NCBI RefSeq assembly: GCF_023586365.1
Contig: NZ_CP097759.1
Location: 558,001 to 622,000 of the forward strand
Length of the DNA: 64,000 nt
Direction: 5' to 3'
Origin: Blochmannia endosymbiont of Camponotus sp.
GTDB lineage: Bacteria; Pseudomonadota; Gammaproteobacteria; Enterobacterales; Enterobacteriaceae
In this document: piece by piece, positions 32,288 through 41,401 of the stretch
Layout: each line of letters starts with the position of its first letter
How positions within the stretch are numbered: position 1 is the stretch's first letter
The notes under the pieces: model-generated
The model's database searches: none
Told to the model about the DNA's origin: nothing
The model's input: only the letters and a program-made list of their open reading frames with translations
Made by a program: the position numbers and the translations under genes

Positions 32288-33013
32288 ATGACAACACTGA
32301 CTATAAAAAATCTATCCAAAATTTATAAAGGACGATATGTAGTGAAAAATATAAGCTTATATATAACTTCTGGAGAAATTGTTGGATTATTAGGCCCAAA
32401 TGGATCTGGAAAGACTACAACATTTTATATGATATTAGGAATTGTTCAACACAATTCCGGTAGTATTTCAATTGGGGAAAAAGATATTAGCATGTTACCA
32501 ATCTATCGTAGAGCTCGATTAGGGATAGGCTATTTGCCTCAAGAAAGCTCAATTTTTCGTCGATTAACTGTATTTGACAACTTAATGGCTATATTGCAAA
32601 CTCAACGTAATCTCAATACAAAAAAACGTAATAAACTTATTATAGAATTAATGAATAATTTTCATATTAGTCATTTAAAAAACAATATTGGACAAACGTT
32701 GTCTGGAGGAGAACGAAAACGTGTAGAAATTGCACGAGCATTAGCCGCTAACCCTAAATTTATATTACTTGACGAGCCTTTTTCTGGAGTAGATCCAATT
32801 TCAATAACAGATATACAAAAAATTATTAAACAACTTAAAGCCCGCAAACTTGGAGTACTAATCACCGATCATAATGTACGAGAAACATTGCGTATATGTG
32901 AGCGAGCATATATAGTTAATCAAGGAAAATCAATTGCTCATGGATCTCCTAATGAAATATTAAATAATAAACACGTACAACAAGTATACTTAGGGAATGT
33001 ATTTAATCTATAA
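32288..33013 (+). CDS. lptB: LPS export ABC transporter ATPase LptB
   Basis: LptB is the cytosolic ATPase dimer that powers LptBFGC extraction of LPS. The 241 residues equal the E. coli length. Walker A (GPNGSGKTT, about 37-45), the Q-loop, the signature LSGGERKR (about 138-145), Walker B ([13 protein letters not shown]) and the switch histidine (TDHNVRE) are all intact. It ends the lptCAB operon. In E. coli rpoN follows; no sigma-54 gene is present here. Its membrane partners LptF and LptG are encoded at 37330-39530. Confidence 0.96.
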   Translation: MTTLTIKNLSKIYKGRYVVKNISLYITSGEIVGLLGPNGSGKTTTFYMILGIVQHNSGSISIGEKDISMLPIYRRARLGIGYLPQESSIFRRLTVFDNLMAILQTQRNLNTKKRNKLIIELMNNFHISHLKNNIGQTLSGGERKRVEIARALAANPKFILLDEPFSGVDPISITDIQKIIKQLKARKLGVLITDHNVRETLRICERAYIVNQGKSIAHGSPNEILNNKHVQQVYLGNVFNL

Positions 33014-33770
33014 AACATGATATATATATATGTAATAATTTAAAGTCAAACAATTTTAACAATTAAACACTCAAACACTATACCGAACAATTCAAAAAAT
33101 AACTTGTGATATATATATTACAAATATCATGTAAATTAATCTATAAATCACCACATTTAACACTTCGCATCAAAGTGAATATGAAATTACTAATAACAGA
33201 TACTTTATATATCATATAATAAAAATATGAACATCGTCAGCTAAATAATTAGCTCCACAGAAACAACTTTTAAACAGGCATATTATACTAATTTATAGTA
33301 ATCAGTTAAAATAATTACAAATTGATAATATTTTAAGTATAAATACATTTATATTTTTAATAACTAATATTACTTTAACCAAAACAGCGATTTTGCTTAT
33401 AAAGATAATCAAGAACAAGACATGAAGAATATTATCCACTATATATTCTTAATAAATTATTTTAATAATTTATTTTTATTTATATCTTATAATTATTCTA
33501 ATTTCACTCAAAACTAATTATTGATATCATTATTCTGAACCTTCTTGAATCAATACTTAAATTTCCTTAGACTTTCCAGGTATTTATTTAAATGGAAATT
33601 AAGATATGTTGCTGTTATTGGTATAGCGTGTACAGATCAATGTTAATATATATTCTACAGGTATCATTATATATAACGCGATCATCTATATCCAAAATTA
33701 TATCTTTAAAACACACCGAGTTCCTTGCCAGGTACAAAAAATAATTTAATTAAATAAACAGTAGAAATTT
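33014..33770. other. 757-base non-coding stretch between lptB and znuB
   Basis: The flanking genes converge here. In E. coli rpoN and its neighbours follow lptB; nothing recognisable remains. It is also where a substrate-binding protein gene for the metal transporter could have stood (speculation). No long repeat was found. Confidence 0.4.
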
Positions 33771-34631
33771 TTATTTTTTGTTATATACAGAAAATAAAAT
33801 ACCTTTATTCCTGCCAAACAACACCGAAATTAAAAAAATTACACTACCACAGAACACTATAGTCGGGCCTGCAGGCAAAAACATATAAAATGACCCAAGC
33901 AACCCGATCCACGAACAAAAAAAAGCAATAAATATTGATAACAATAACATATGTATTAAACTCTTAACCCAACACCGAGCTGATAACCCAGGTAACATCA
34001 TTAAACCAACAGACATTAAAGTACCAGTCACTTGAAAACTTGCTACTAAATTCAACATAACTATTGATAAAAAAAATATTTGAATACATCTCGATGCTTC
34101 AACATTATTATCTCTTAAAAAATCTGGATCAAATGTTTCAATAATTAAAGCTCTGTAAAATAATGCGATAGTAAGTAAAGTTATAGTACTAATGATCCCA
34201 ATACATTCTAAATTTAATAAATTTACAGATAAAATAGATCCAAATAACAAATCCAACAAATCTACATTAGGACCATGTAACGACATTAATATAACTCCAA
34301 ATGCCAAAGATCCAAGATAAAGCCCAGCAAAACTAGCATCTTGTTGCAACAATGTTTTTTCGCTAATCCAACTAGATAATATCGCGACCATTAATCCAGA
34401 AATAAATCCCCCTATACTCATTATCATAAATGACATACCTGAAAAAAAATACCCTATCGCTACGCCCGGTAATATAGCATGAGATAACACATCTCCCACT
34501 AAACTCATACGCCTCAACATTAAAAAACTACCTATTGGCGTTATGCTAATAGATAATACACAACACGCAACTATAGCTCTTCGCATATATCCACAGTTAA
34601 TAAAAGGATCAAATAACATATGAATCATCAT
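33771..34631 (-). CDS. znuB: Zinc/manganese-type ABC transporter permease, ZnuB-like
   Basis: This is an ABC-3 family inner-membrane permease that imports metal ions. The 286 residues contain about eight hydrophobic segments and the family hallmarks LRRMSLVGDVLSHAILPGVA near the N-terminus and FQVTGTLMSVGLMMLPGLSA. The sequence looks somewhat nearer to manganese/iron/zinc permeases of the Yfe/Azt type than to E. coli ZnuB. Zinc is inferred from the Zur box upstream of the operon. AAGG precedes the ATG, and the ATPase gene lies 91 bases upstream on the same strand. No substrate-binding protein gene is adjacent. Confidence 0.82.
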   Translation of the reverse strand: MMIHMLFDPFINCGYMRRAIVACCVLSISITPIGSFLMLRRMSLVGDVLSHAILPGVAIGYFFSGMSFMIMSIGGFISGLMVAILSSWISEKTLLQQDASFAGLYLGSLAFGVILMSLHGPNVDLLDLLFGSILSVNLLNLECIGIISTITLLTIALFYRALIIETFDPDFLRDNNVEASRCIQIFFLSIVMLNLVASFQVTGTLMSVGLMMLPGLSARCWVKSLIHMLLLSIFIAFFCSWIGLLGSFYMFLPAGPTIVFCGSVIFLISVLFGRNKGILFSVYNKK

Positions 34632-34722
34632 ACAAACCTTTTCCTTTTCTAAAATAAATATTTACATACACATAGGCCATATGTAATCAATTCACAATAC
34701 CATAAAATTAATTTTTTTGCAT

Positions 34723-35388
34723 TTATATGGATGGATTCCAAATACTACGAGAATAAGTTAATGACAATGTATTAGGAAAATATTCAGTTACGAATTCATG
34801 ATTATGTAGTGCAGCAATCACAGTACATCCACGCCTACACAATAGATTTACAGCACGTATCATTATTTTGCAAGTATTTATATCAATTCCTTGAAATGGC
34901 TCATCAAGTAAAATTAATGATGCTTGCTGAGCCAATATTCTAGCAAATAACATACGTTGCACTTGCCCTCCTGACAAAGTTTCTATGTATTGATTTAATA
35001 CATCTAACAATTTTACCTGATCTAAAGAACGCCAGATCACTGCTCTTTGATGTTGATTCAGTCTTTTTAATAAATTTATTCTCGGCCAACAACCCATAGA
35101 TACCACGTCGAATACAGTTAATGGAAAATGGGGATCTATAGTTCTGTTCTGAGGTAAATAACCCATACGAGGTCTACCTTTTTTTCCAAATTCCAATCGA
35201 CCGGAGACTGGAGGTAACAATCCAGCTAATGTTTTTAATAAAGTAGATTTTCCTATTCCGTTAGGCCCTATAATAGCAATCATGCTACCATATTTAATCC
35301 GACCACTTACGGATGGACTAACATTACGACCGTAGTAACCCGCTATTAAGTTATATAATGTCATCATCGTTTTACTTTGTATTATCAT
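34723..35388 (-). CDS. znuC: Zinc/manganese-type ABC transporter ATPase, ZnuC-like
   Basis: This is the ATPase of the metal importer whose permease is at 33771-34631. Walker A (GPNGIGKST), the Q-loop (GYLPQNR), the signature LSGGQVQR and Walker B (LILLDEPFQGID) are intact, and the switch histidine is in ALHNHEF. The chosen ATG at 35388 (221 residues, MIIQSKTMMTLYN) overlaps the stop of a small upstream reading frame in an ATGA arrangement, pointing to coupled translation. A longer frame would begin at 35427 but overlaps that small ORF and has no ribosome site. The Zur box lies 158 bases upstream. Confidence 0.83.
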   Translation of the reverse strand: MIIQSKTMMTLYNLIAGYYGRNVSPSVSGRIKYGSMIAIIGPNGIGKSTLLKTLAGLLPPVSGRLEFGKKGRPRMGYLPQNRTIDPHFPLTVFDVVSMGCWPRINLLKRLNQHQRAVIWRSLDQVKLLDVLNQYIETLSGGQVQRMLFARILAQQASLILLDEPFQGIDINTCKIMIRAVNLLCRRGCTVIAALHNHEFVTEYFPNTLSLTYSRSIWNPSI

Positions 35389-35522
35389 GGTAACAAAGAG
35401 GACCAAAAAATAGCAGCCCATGAACATAGCAATATACCCAGTACTATGAGCATACGAACCAAACCTGAAGCAAGAAACAATTTCATACCAATAGACAAAC
35501 GTTGCTTAGAGTGATATGACAA
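35385..35522 (-). CDS. Unrecognised 45-codon membrane peptide ORF at the head of the Zur-controlled operon
   Basis: I do not recognise this product. The frame starts at TTG (35522), with AAGGA nine bases upstream, and encodes 45 residues: a polar start (MSYHSKQRLSIG) then one long hydrophobic stretch (LVRMLIVLGILLCSWAA and on to WSSLLP). A 33-codon version from ATG at 35486 has no ribosome site. Its TGA overlaps the ATG of the transporter ATPase. The stretch is visibly richer in G and C than the spacers around it, which favours coding. It could be a small accessory subunit of the transporter, or the surviving signal peptide of a lost substrate-binding protein (basic start, hydrophobic core, SWAA). 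I cannot decide between these. Confidence 0.5.
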   Translation of the reverse strand: MSYHSKQRLSIGMKLFLASGLVRMLIVLGILLCSWAAIFWSSLLP

Positions 35523-35545
35523 CAGTGAATTTCCTTAATAATTTA

Positions 35546-35568
35546 GTTATGTTATAACATAACATTCA
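35546..35568 (-). promoter_or_regulatory. Zur operator (zinc uptake regulator box)
   Basis: The plus strand reads ATGTTATAACATAACAT at 35549-35565. Compared with the E. coli znu consensus core ATGTTATAnTATAACAT it differs at one position outside the free central base (T to C at 35558). The box covers the likely -10 region of the transporter operon, as expected for repression by zinc-loaded Zur. A zur gene with all metal ligands is at 53757-54230. Confidence 0.75.
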
Positions 35569-35578
35569 ATGAACACAA
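35551..35578 (-). promoter_or_regulatory. Probable promoter of the metal-transporter operon
   Basis: On the minus strand, TTGTGT (35573-35578), a 16-base spacer and TATAAC (35551-35556) fit sigma-70. Transcription would begin near 35544, just ahead of the AAGGA ribosome site at 35532-35536. The -10 lies inside the Zur box. Confidence 0.5.
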
Positions 35579-35845
35579 CACCAACCACTTTCTTTCACTA
35601 CTGAAAGCCAGGCTAACATATAATCCTTACAGATTTAATGAATTCGTATAAACATTTTAGATTTTTCATGCTAATACTTGCATAATTACTAAAATTATTA
35701 GATTATTACCAATATAAAACTTACTTTACAAGTATATAAAATTTGTTGTCACAACACGACATTATTGTTATCTGTTAAAAACAAAAAATTAAAATTCAAT
35801 ATTTGTTCATCTAAAATTATTTTTTATAATTACTTGATACAACAC

Positions 35846-35928
35846 TGCCGAAGGCCGGACTCGAACCGGCACGCCATTAAGGTGATTGATTTTGAGTCAA
35901 TTGCGTCTACCTATTTCGCCACTTCGGC
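35846..35928 (-). tRNA. leuX: tRNA-Leu (anticodon CAA)
   Basis: A class II tRNA with a variable arm, close to E. coli leuX. It begins GCCGAAGTGGCGAAAT on the minus strand, the acceptor pairs with CTTCGGC at the 3' end, and the anticodon CAA is at 35892-35894 in loop CTCAAAA. It reads UUG. CCA is not encoded. leuX is a common phage and island integration site in enterobacteria, but no integrase or repeated 3' end is present here. Confidence 0.95.
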
Positions 35929-36381
35929 AAAACATGACATATCTAACAAATCCATCTGATATAGAACTTGCAGTCACTAAAATTTATCAAATTTTACAAG
36001 AGAATTCAATATACAGAATCAATTTCTTCACAATCATTCAGTGCAAAGTATTAAATTTGTAAACATAATATAATTTTTCCATAAAATATAATTTTTAAAA
36101 AATATTAAAAAAAATTCACAAAACCATCTATAAACATTTCATTGTTGCAACATAAATAATGACTGAATGCATATTTAATATGCTACATTATAATAATAGT
36201 AATAACTTTTACTTATATCAACAATACCCGTCGCTGATGCTGCTTATGCTTACAAAAATACAATCATATTGTTGTGTGCTCGATTATATCTGTGATCAAC
36301 GAACATATTATGCTTGATACATTTAATATATTTTACTCTTATATATTTATACATTATAATACAGGGTAAAATAAATATTAC
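35929..36381. other. Divergent spacer between tRNA-Leu and the LysR gene
   Basis: 453 bases, mostly AT-rich. A GC-richer patch at about 36225-36320 contains a 26-codon open frame (ATG 36237 to TGA 36315) unlike any known peptide. It may be regulatory or a decayed gene fragment. Confidence 0.4.
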
Positions 36382-37296
36382 ATGAAAATTTATTATATGA
36401 ATAATTTTGATTTCAATCTACTAATAATCCTCAATGCACTACTCGAAGATAATAGTGTAAACCTAGCAGCAAAAAAATTGAATGTCACTGCTCCAGCTAT
36501 TAGTAAATCCCTTAACAAAATACGCATTCTATTTAACGATCAAATTTTAGTTCGCAGTGGAACTAAATTAATCCCTACGCCTAAAGCAATCTCTCTAAAA
36601 GAAAATATTAAAGAGTTAGTGAACCGTATTGAATCAATATTTAACAGTAACGTAGTATTCGAACCTAAAATTACTACCATATCATTTATTATTGCATCGA
36701 ATAACGCTATTCTCTTTATCCTTAATACCGTCTTATTTCAAGAAATAAAAGATAAAGCTCCCAATGCATTGATTCATTTAGTAAATGATTCAGACTACGA
36801 TGATAATTTTTTGAGAAACCACACCATAGATTTATATATAGGAGAAATGCGCGCACTTAACCCAGAAATAACTATTCGAACTATCTACGTATCCAAATGT
36901 TGTATAATATCTCGGAACCATCATCCTATTTTATCTCAAACTAAAAATATGGACAATTTATTAAAATATCAATTCATTAAAACCAAACATGAGCAATTAA
37001 CCAATTCCGATGAATGTAGTAAATATTTTTGGTCAGAACGCAACTTAATTGGTATTACTCCAGAATATATTACTACTATAAACGCTATAATTCATTCAGA
37101 TGCATTGGCAATAATACCAGAATTTATATTAACAATGATACAGAAATTAAATATGCCAGTAACACATTTTAATACTGATTTTAACTTAGGAAAAAAAAGC
37201 ATTATTCAAGCATGGCATTCTAAACATAATTACTCTTCCTCTCATAAATGGCTGAGAGAATTTACTAAAAACATATTTTTACGTAAAATAATATAA
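36382..37296 (+). CDS. LysR-family transcriptional regulator
   Basis: The 304-residue protein has the LysR plan. An N-terminal winged helix-turn-helix starts FDFNLLIILNALLEDNSVNL and contains AAKKLNVTAPAISKSLNKIR (about residues 30-49). A periplasmic-binding-protein-like effector domain follows (about 95-300). The FDFNLL start and HTH are of the NodD/LeuO type, and length and layout fit LeuO-like regulators, but I cannot name the gene. A start at the second ATG (36397) is also possible; neither has a good ribosome site. Regulators are rare in such reduced genomes, so its retention suggests a selected target. It is convergent with lptG, 33 bases away. Confidence 0.88.
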   Translation: MKIYYMNNFDFNLLIILNALLEDNSVNLAAKKLNVTAPAISKSLNKIRILFNDQILVRSGTKLIPTPKAISLKENIKELVNRIESIFNSNVVFEPKITTISFIIASNNAILFILNTVLFQEIKDKAPNALIHLVNDSDYDDNFLRNHTIDLYIGEMRALNPEITIRTIYVSKCCIISRNHHPILSQTKNMDNLLKYQFIKTKHEQLTNSDECSKYFWSERNLIGITPEYITTINAIIHSDALAIIPEFILTMIQKLNMPVTHFNTDFNLGKKSIIQAWHSKHNYSSSHKWLREFTKNIFLRKII

Positions 37297-37329
37297 AAAA
37301 ATTTATTAAAAATTTTTATGTTCACAAAA

Positions 37330-38403
37330 TTATGAATATATCCGCATAATGATAACACTAATTACCAAAAATATTATACTAGGCGATATTGATCCAATTA
37401 TTGGAGAAATACTGTGCATAGAACTTAGTATTCCAAATATTTGATTTAAAATATAAAATAAAAACCCCGCTATACTTCCTACGAATAATCTAACACCTAT
37501 CTTTTTTTTATATAATGGCCCAAAAGTAAACGCTAACGCCATTATGATCATAACCGATTCAGAGATAGGGGATAATATTTTCTTCCAAAAAATCACTTGA
37601 TAATATTTAGAATTTTGCCCAATTCTATTAAAATATTTAGCGCAATGATATAATTTAGAGATAGATAAAAAATTTGGATGAGTAATCATCATGGATAATC
37701 TATATGGAGTTAATTCAGTATTCCATTCAGAATGTGGTATTTTTTTATTAGCAACGGATATTTCTTGAGAAATATCCAATTCATTTACATTAATCAAATG
37801 CCATACTTTATTAACAAACACCGCCCGTTCGATATAATATATCTTTTTTAGCTTTTTTTCTTCGTTAAAATTATACAGCTTTACTCCTAATAATTCATTA
37901 TGGGCTATTACATTCTCAACACAAACAAAATCATTGTTATCTATGAACCACAGATTTTTAATCTTTATAGAAAGCAAAGAAGCATCATGTTGTGATTGAT
38001 TGCGATACATGCACATTATTTTTTCGCTATTAGGCACTACCCATTCATTAGAAATGATACTGCATAATAATACAGGAATAGAAGCTTTTATGACTGATAA
38101 AGTGATCTGTACTCTGCTAAATCCAGAGACCTGCATTGCTATAAATTCATTATGTACTTCAAGCATGCATAAACCTAAAAGACCGCCTAATAAAGTAGCT
38201 ATGGGAAAAAATAATTCAAAATCTTTTGGCAAACTTAAAATCATGTAAATAATAACTTCAAAAACCGAATGATTTCCTTCTCCTATCTTACGCAGTTCAT
38301 CAATCACTTTAATTACGCTAGATAAAGATAGTAGCACTAGAAACACCGTCGTTGTATTTGATATTACCATTTTTATAATGTAATAATTTAAAATGCTGTA
38401 CAT
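37330..38403 (-). CDS. lptG: LPS export ABC transporter permease LptG
   Basis: LptG pairs with LptF as the membrane part of the LptB2FG LPS extractor. The 357-residue product (E. coli 360) has paired membrane helices at each end around a periplasmic jellyroll domain. LLSLSSVIKVIDELRKIGEG, LGLCMLEVHNEFIAMQVSGF and MALAFTFGPLYKKKIGVRLF match the family. I chose the ATG at 38403 (MYSILNYYIIK), which aligns with the E. coli start and leaves five bases after lptF; a longer frame would overlap lptF by 67 bases. The order lptF-lptG divergent from pepA is as in E. coli. Confidence 0.93.
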   Translation of the reverse strand: MYSILNYYIIKMVISNTTTVFLVLLSLSSVIKVIDELRKIGEGNHSVFEVIIYMILSLPKDFELFFPIATLLGGLLGLCMLEVHNEFIAMQVSGFSRVQITLSVIKASIPVLLCSIISNEWVVPNSEKIMCMYRNQSQHDASLLSIKIKNLWFIDNNDFVCVENVIAHNELLGVKLYNFNEEKKLKKIYYIERAVFVNKVWHLINVNELDISQEISVANKKIPHSEWNTELTPYRLSMMITHPNFLSISKLYHCAKYFNRIGQNSKYYQVIFWKKILSPISESVMIIMALAFTFGPLYKKKIGVRLFVGSIAGFLFYILNQIFGILSSMHSISPIIGSISPSIIFLVISVIIMRIYS

Positions 38404-38408
38404 ATACA

Positions 38409-39530
38409 CTATATTTTTATGTGATGACGATAACACATTGTTAAAACTAATTTTTTGATATAAGAAGTATCCCATGAATTAAGCAATAAAACTATCGATA
38501 GATAAATACTATTAATAACCCACATCCATACTATAGGATTTATATTATCTAAAAGAACACAGGAACGTAGTAAAATATGAAAAATAAAAAAAATTATATA
38601 TAAAAAAACTGTTACCAATAAATTTACTAAATAATTATATGAAACAACAGTGATTAATAACGTTGCGATCATCGGCATAAGAAAAATAGATACTAATAAA
38701 GTTAAACGCCAATGTAACTCTACGCGCATTTCTAATTTATCAGAACACCATAACTGATGCATAGACATATGATCAACGGACTCATTTTCTTTATACAATG
38801 TTTTAATAGTATTATTGATTAGCATTTGATATTGAGAAAAGTCAGTAATAAGCACATCCTTACACAACTCACATTTATTATAAATTTCATAATATGTGCC
38901 GTTTTCTAAAATAATTAATCGGGAACCATCAGGATTTCTACGAATACTGCCTTGATCTGAGGTAATAATTATAAACATATTGTTATCTTTGTCTGGATTT
39001 ATTTTTGATAAAAACACGTTTTTTAATTTACTTCCCTGAATACTACCCGCAAATAAAATTAAATATTTGGTAACTAATGGTTGAAATTTTTTTTCTGACA
39101 AAACAACCAAATTAATGTTTTCCTTAATTTTATACAATAATCTACTTTGATAACTTGAGCAATAAGGAGATAACCACGCTATATTAATCATAGTGAATGT
39201 AGCAACGATCCAACTAAAAACAAACATACTTCTTAAAAAAATGTATTTATCTACAGCACAAGAATACATAGCTATAATTTCATTATGAGCATGTAATCGA
39301 TAAAATGTTACCAATACGCTCAAAAACACGCTAAAGGGGATGAGTAATTTTCCTGATTCCGGCATACTTAATCCAAGACATAGAAAAATTAAATATATTG
39401 AAATATTGCTATCTATTACCAAACCCAGCATTCTGATCAATTTTTGACAAAAACACACTAAAAATAATAATGTTAGAATGATTAACTGATTTTTAAATAT
39501 TTCTTTCAATATATATTTGGTAAATATCAT
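38409..39530 (-). CDS. lptF: LPS export ABC transporter permease LptF
   Basis: LptF is the second permease of the LPS extractor. The 373 residues (E. coli 366) start MIFTKYILKEIFKNQLIIL and include the LPFSVFLSVLVTFYRLHAHNEIIAMYSCAV region, the family segment after the second helix. A periplasmic domain follows and then C-terminal helices. AGGT lies a few bases before the ATG. It is the first gene of the lptFG pair. With lptABC in the same window most of the Lpt machine is accounted for; lptD and lptE are not here. Confidence 0.93.
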   Translation of the reverse strand: MIFTKYILKEIFKNQLIILTLLFLVCFCQKLIRMLGLVIDSNISIYLIFLCLGLSMPESGKLLIPFSVFLSVLVTFYRLHAHNEIIAMYSCAVDKYIFLRSMFVFSWIVATFTMINIAWLSPYCSSYQSRLLYKIKENINLVVLSEKKFQPLVTKYLILFAGSIQGSKLKNVFLSKINPDKDNNMFIIITSDQGSIRRNPDGSRLIILENGTYYEIYNKCELCKDVLITDFSQYQMLINNTIKTLYKENESVDHMSMHQLWCSDKLEMRVELHWRLTLLVSIFLMPMIATLLITVVSYNYLVNLLVTVFLYIIFFIFHILLRSCVLLDNINPIVWMWVINSIYLSIVLLLNSWDTSYIKKLVLTMCYRHHIKI

Positions 39531-39778
39531 TATTTTACCTAAAAAACTTGTTTTTAAATAAAAAATAAGTATCGTAATAGTAACAGATTGTAATATTGAA
39601 GAAATAATACATATCCGGTTTTTTTATAATGCAATAAAAATTATCATTATGTTATAAACCCAATACAATCTCACAGTGATATGTTTCAATATTTTACATA
39701 AAATATAAAAATGCGAATATTGTAACTGATTTATTTTTTAAATATTTCATTTTGATATATTTATATACAGGAAATATT

Positions 39779-41287
39779 ATGATAAAATTTAGCGTTACTA
39801 GCGGACATCTAGAATTATATCCTGATAGTTGCATCGTTACTGGTATATTTGAAGAATTAAATTTATTTCCTTCGACAAAAAAAATTGATGACGTAAGCAA
39901 AGGATATATCAGTTCATTGTTGCGGCGTGGTGCATTGTACGGAAAAACCGCGCAAACGCTCTTATTATACGATGTACCTCATTTACATAATAGACAAATT
40001 TTATTAATTGGTTGCGGTAAGAAATCTGATTTTAATGAAAATTGTTATAGAAAATTAATTAGAAAAATAACAATATTATGTAAAGAGATACCTATAATTA
40101 AAATATTACTTTTTTTAAGCGAATTAAATATAAAAGGATACGATAATTATTGGAAAATAAGACAAACAATGGAAATCGTTCATGAAGAATTATATGTTTT
40201 TAATAGATTTAACAACAATAAAACTACACTAAATCAGTCACTAAATGAGATAACATTACATATACCTAATGAAAACGAATTAGGATCTTGCAAAAGATCT
40301 ATTAGGGATGGATTATCTATCGTTCACGGAATAAAAATAGCTAAAGACCTGGGAAATATGCCCCCTAATTTTTGTACCCCTGATTATTTTGTAAATCAAA
40401 CAAATGAATTATCTAATTGTGAGAACGTCACAATAAATATAATCAATGCTTCAGAAATGAAACAATTAGGCATGAATGCTTACTTAGCGGTAGGAAAAGG
40501 GTCTAATTACGCTCCCACAATGCCTATAATTAAATACAAAGGACATCCTGCAGGGTCTAATGTTCCTCCTATTGTATTTATAGGAAAAGGTTTAACCTTT
40601 GATTCTGGTGGGATTTCTATTAAAGAATCAAATAAAATGGATGAAATGAAATATGATATGTGCGGAGCTGCTGCAGTGTATGCAATTATGCATATAGCCA
40701 TAGAGCTGAATTTACCATTAAATATTATCGGAATACTTGCTATGTGTGAAAATATGATAAGTAATACTTCATTTCGTCCAGGTGACATACTAACTACTTT
40801 ATCAGGAAAAACCGTGGAGGTATTAAACACCGACGCTGAAGGTCGTTTGGTTCTATGTGATGTATTGACATACGCAGAACGTTATAAACCTGATGTTGTA
40901 ATAGATATAGCTACATTAACTGGAGCTTGTGTTATTGCTTTAGGACATCATTTTAGCGGTTTAATGTCTAATAACAAAAATTTAGCTAACGAATTAATTC
41001 TAGCCGGACAACAATCCAGAGATTATGTTTGGAAATTACCATTAGATGAAGTGTTCCAAAAACAATTAAAATCTACATGTGCGGATATGACAAATGTTGG
41101 GGGTAGACCTGCCGGCGCTATTACAGCCGGGTGTTTTCTTCAACAGTTCGCTTATAAATATCGCTGGGCACATTTAGATATTGCTGGAACAGCATGGGTA
41201 TCTGATTATTGTGATAAAAGCGCAACGGGGCGACCCGTTGCGCTTTTATCACAATATCTGATCAATAGATCATCCCATAAAATTTAA
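39779..41287 (+). CDS. pepA: Leucyl aminopeptidase PepA
   Basis: PepA is a hexameric two-metal aminopeptidase (M17) that in E. coli also binds DNA in cer/Xer recombination and carAB regulation. The 502 residues match E. coli (503). The catalytic core is intact: GKGLTFDSGGISIK with metal-binding lysine and aspartate, DMCGAAAV, and NTDAEGRLVLCDVL. The ATG at 39779 follows AGGA by seven bases and aligns with the E. coli start. Its 3' end carries a 23-bp perfect inverted repeat (41207-41256) within the codons for YCDKSATGRPVALLSQY. It is followed by holC and valS. Confidence 0.96.
   Translation: MIKFSVTSGHLELYPDSCIVTGIFEELNLFPSTKKIDDVSKGYISSLLRRGALYGKTAQTLLLYDVPHLHNRQILLIGCGKKSDFNENCYRKLIRKITILCKEIPIIKILLFLSELNIKGYDNYWKIRQTMEIVHEELYVFNRFNNNKTTLNQSLNEITLHIPNENELGSCKRSIRDGLSIVHGIKIAKDLGNMPPNFCTPDYFVNQTNELSNCENVTINIINASEMKQLGMNAYLAVGKGSNYAPTMPIIKYKGHPAGSNVPPIVFIGKGLTFDSGGISIKESNKMDEMKYDMCGAAAVYAIMHIAIELNLPLNIIGILAMCENMISNTSFRPGDILTTLSGKTVEVLNTDAEGRLVLCDVLTYAERYKPDVVIDIATLTGACVIALGHHFSGLMSNNKNLANELILAGQQSRDYVWKLPLDEVFQKQLKSTCADMTNVGGRPAGAITAGCFLQQFAYKYRWAHLDIAGTAWVSDYCDKSATGRPVALLSQYLINRSSHKI
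41207..41256. repeat. Perfect inverted repeat inside pepA, 23-bp arms, GCGA loop
   Basis: Arms 41207-41229 and 41234-41256 are exact reverse complements around the tetraloop GCGA. The inner part, GCGCAACGGG, is unusually GC-rich for this genome. It lies in the last 30 codons of pepA. No T-run follows, so it is not a classical terminator. Confidence 0.9.
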
Positions 41288-41401
41288 ATTATTTTTATTA
41301 ATCAGTATTAACTTTGTAACAAAATTACATCAAAATAAATTTATGTTTTATTTAAATAATCAGTTTTTATTGACTATAAAAACAATAAAAATTAATAACG
41401 T

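Noticed and set aside
35846-35928. leuX as an integration site for a mobile element
   Set aside because: No integrase, no repeated tRNA 3' end and no foreign-looking genes are present on either side.
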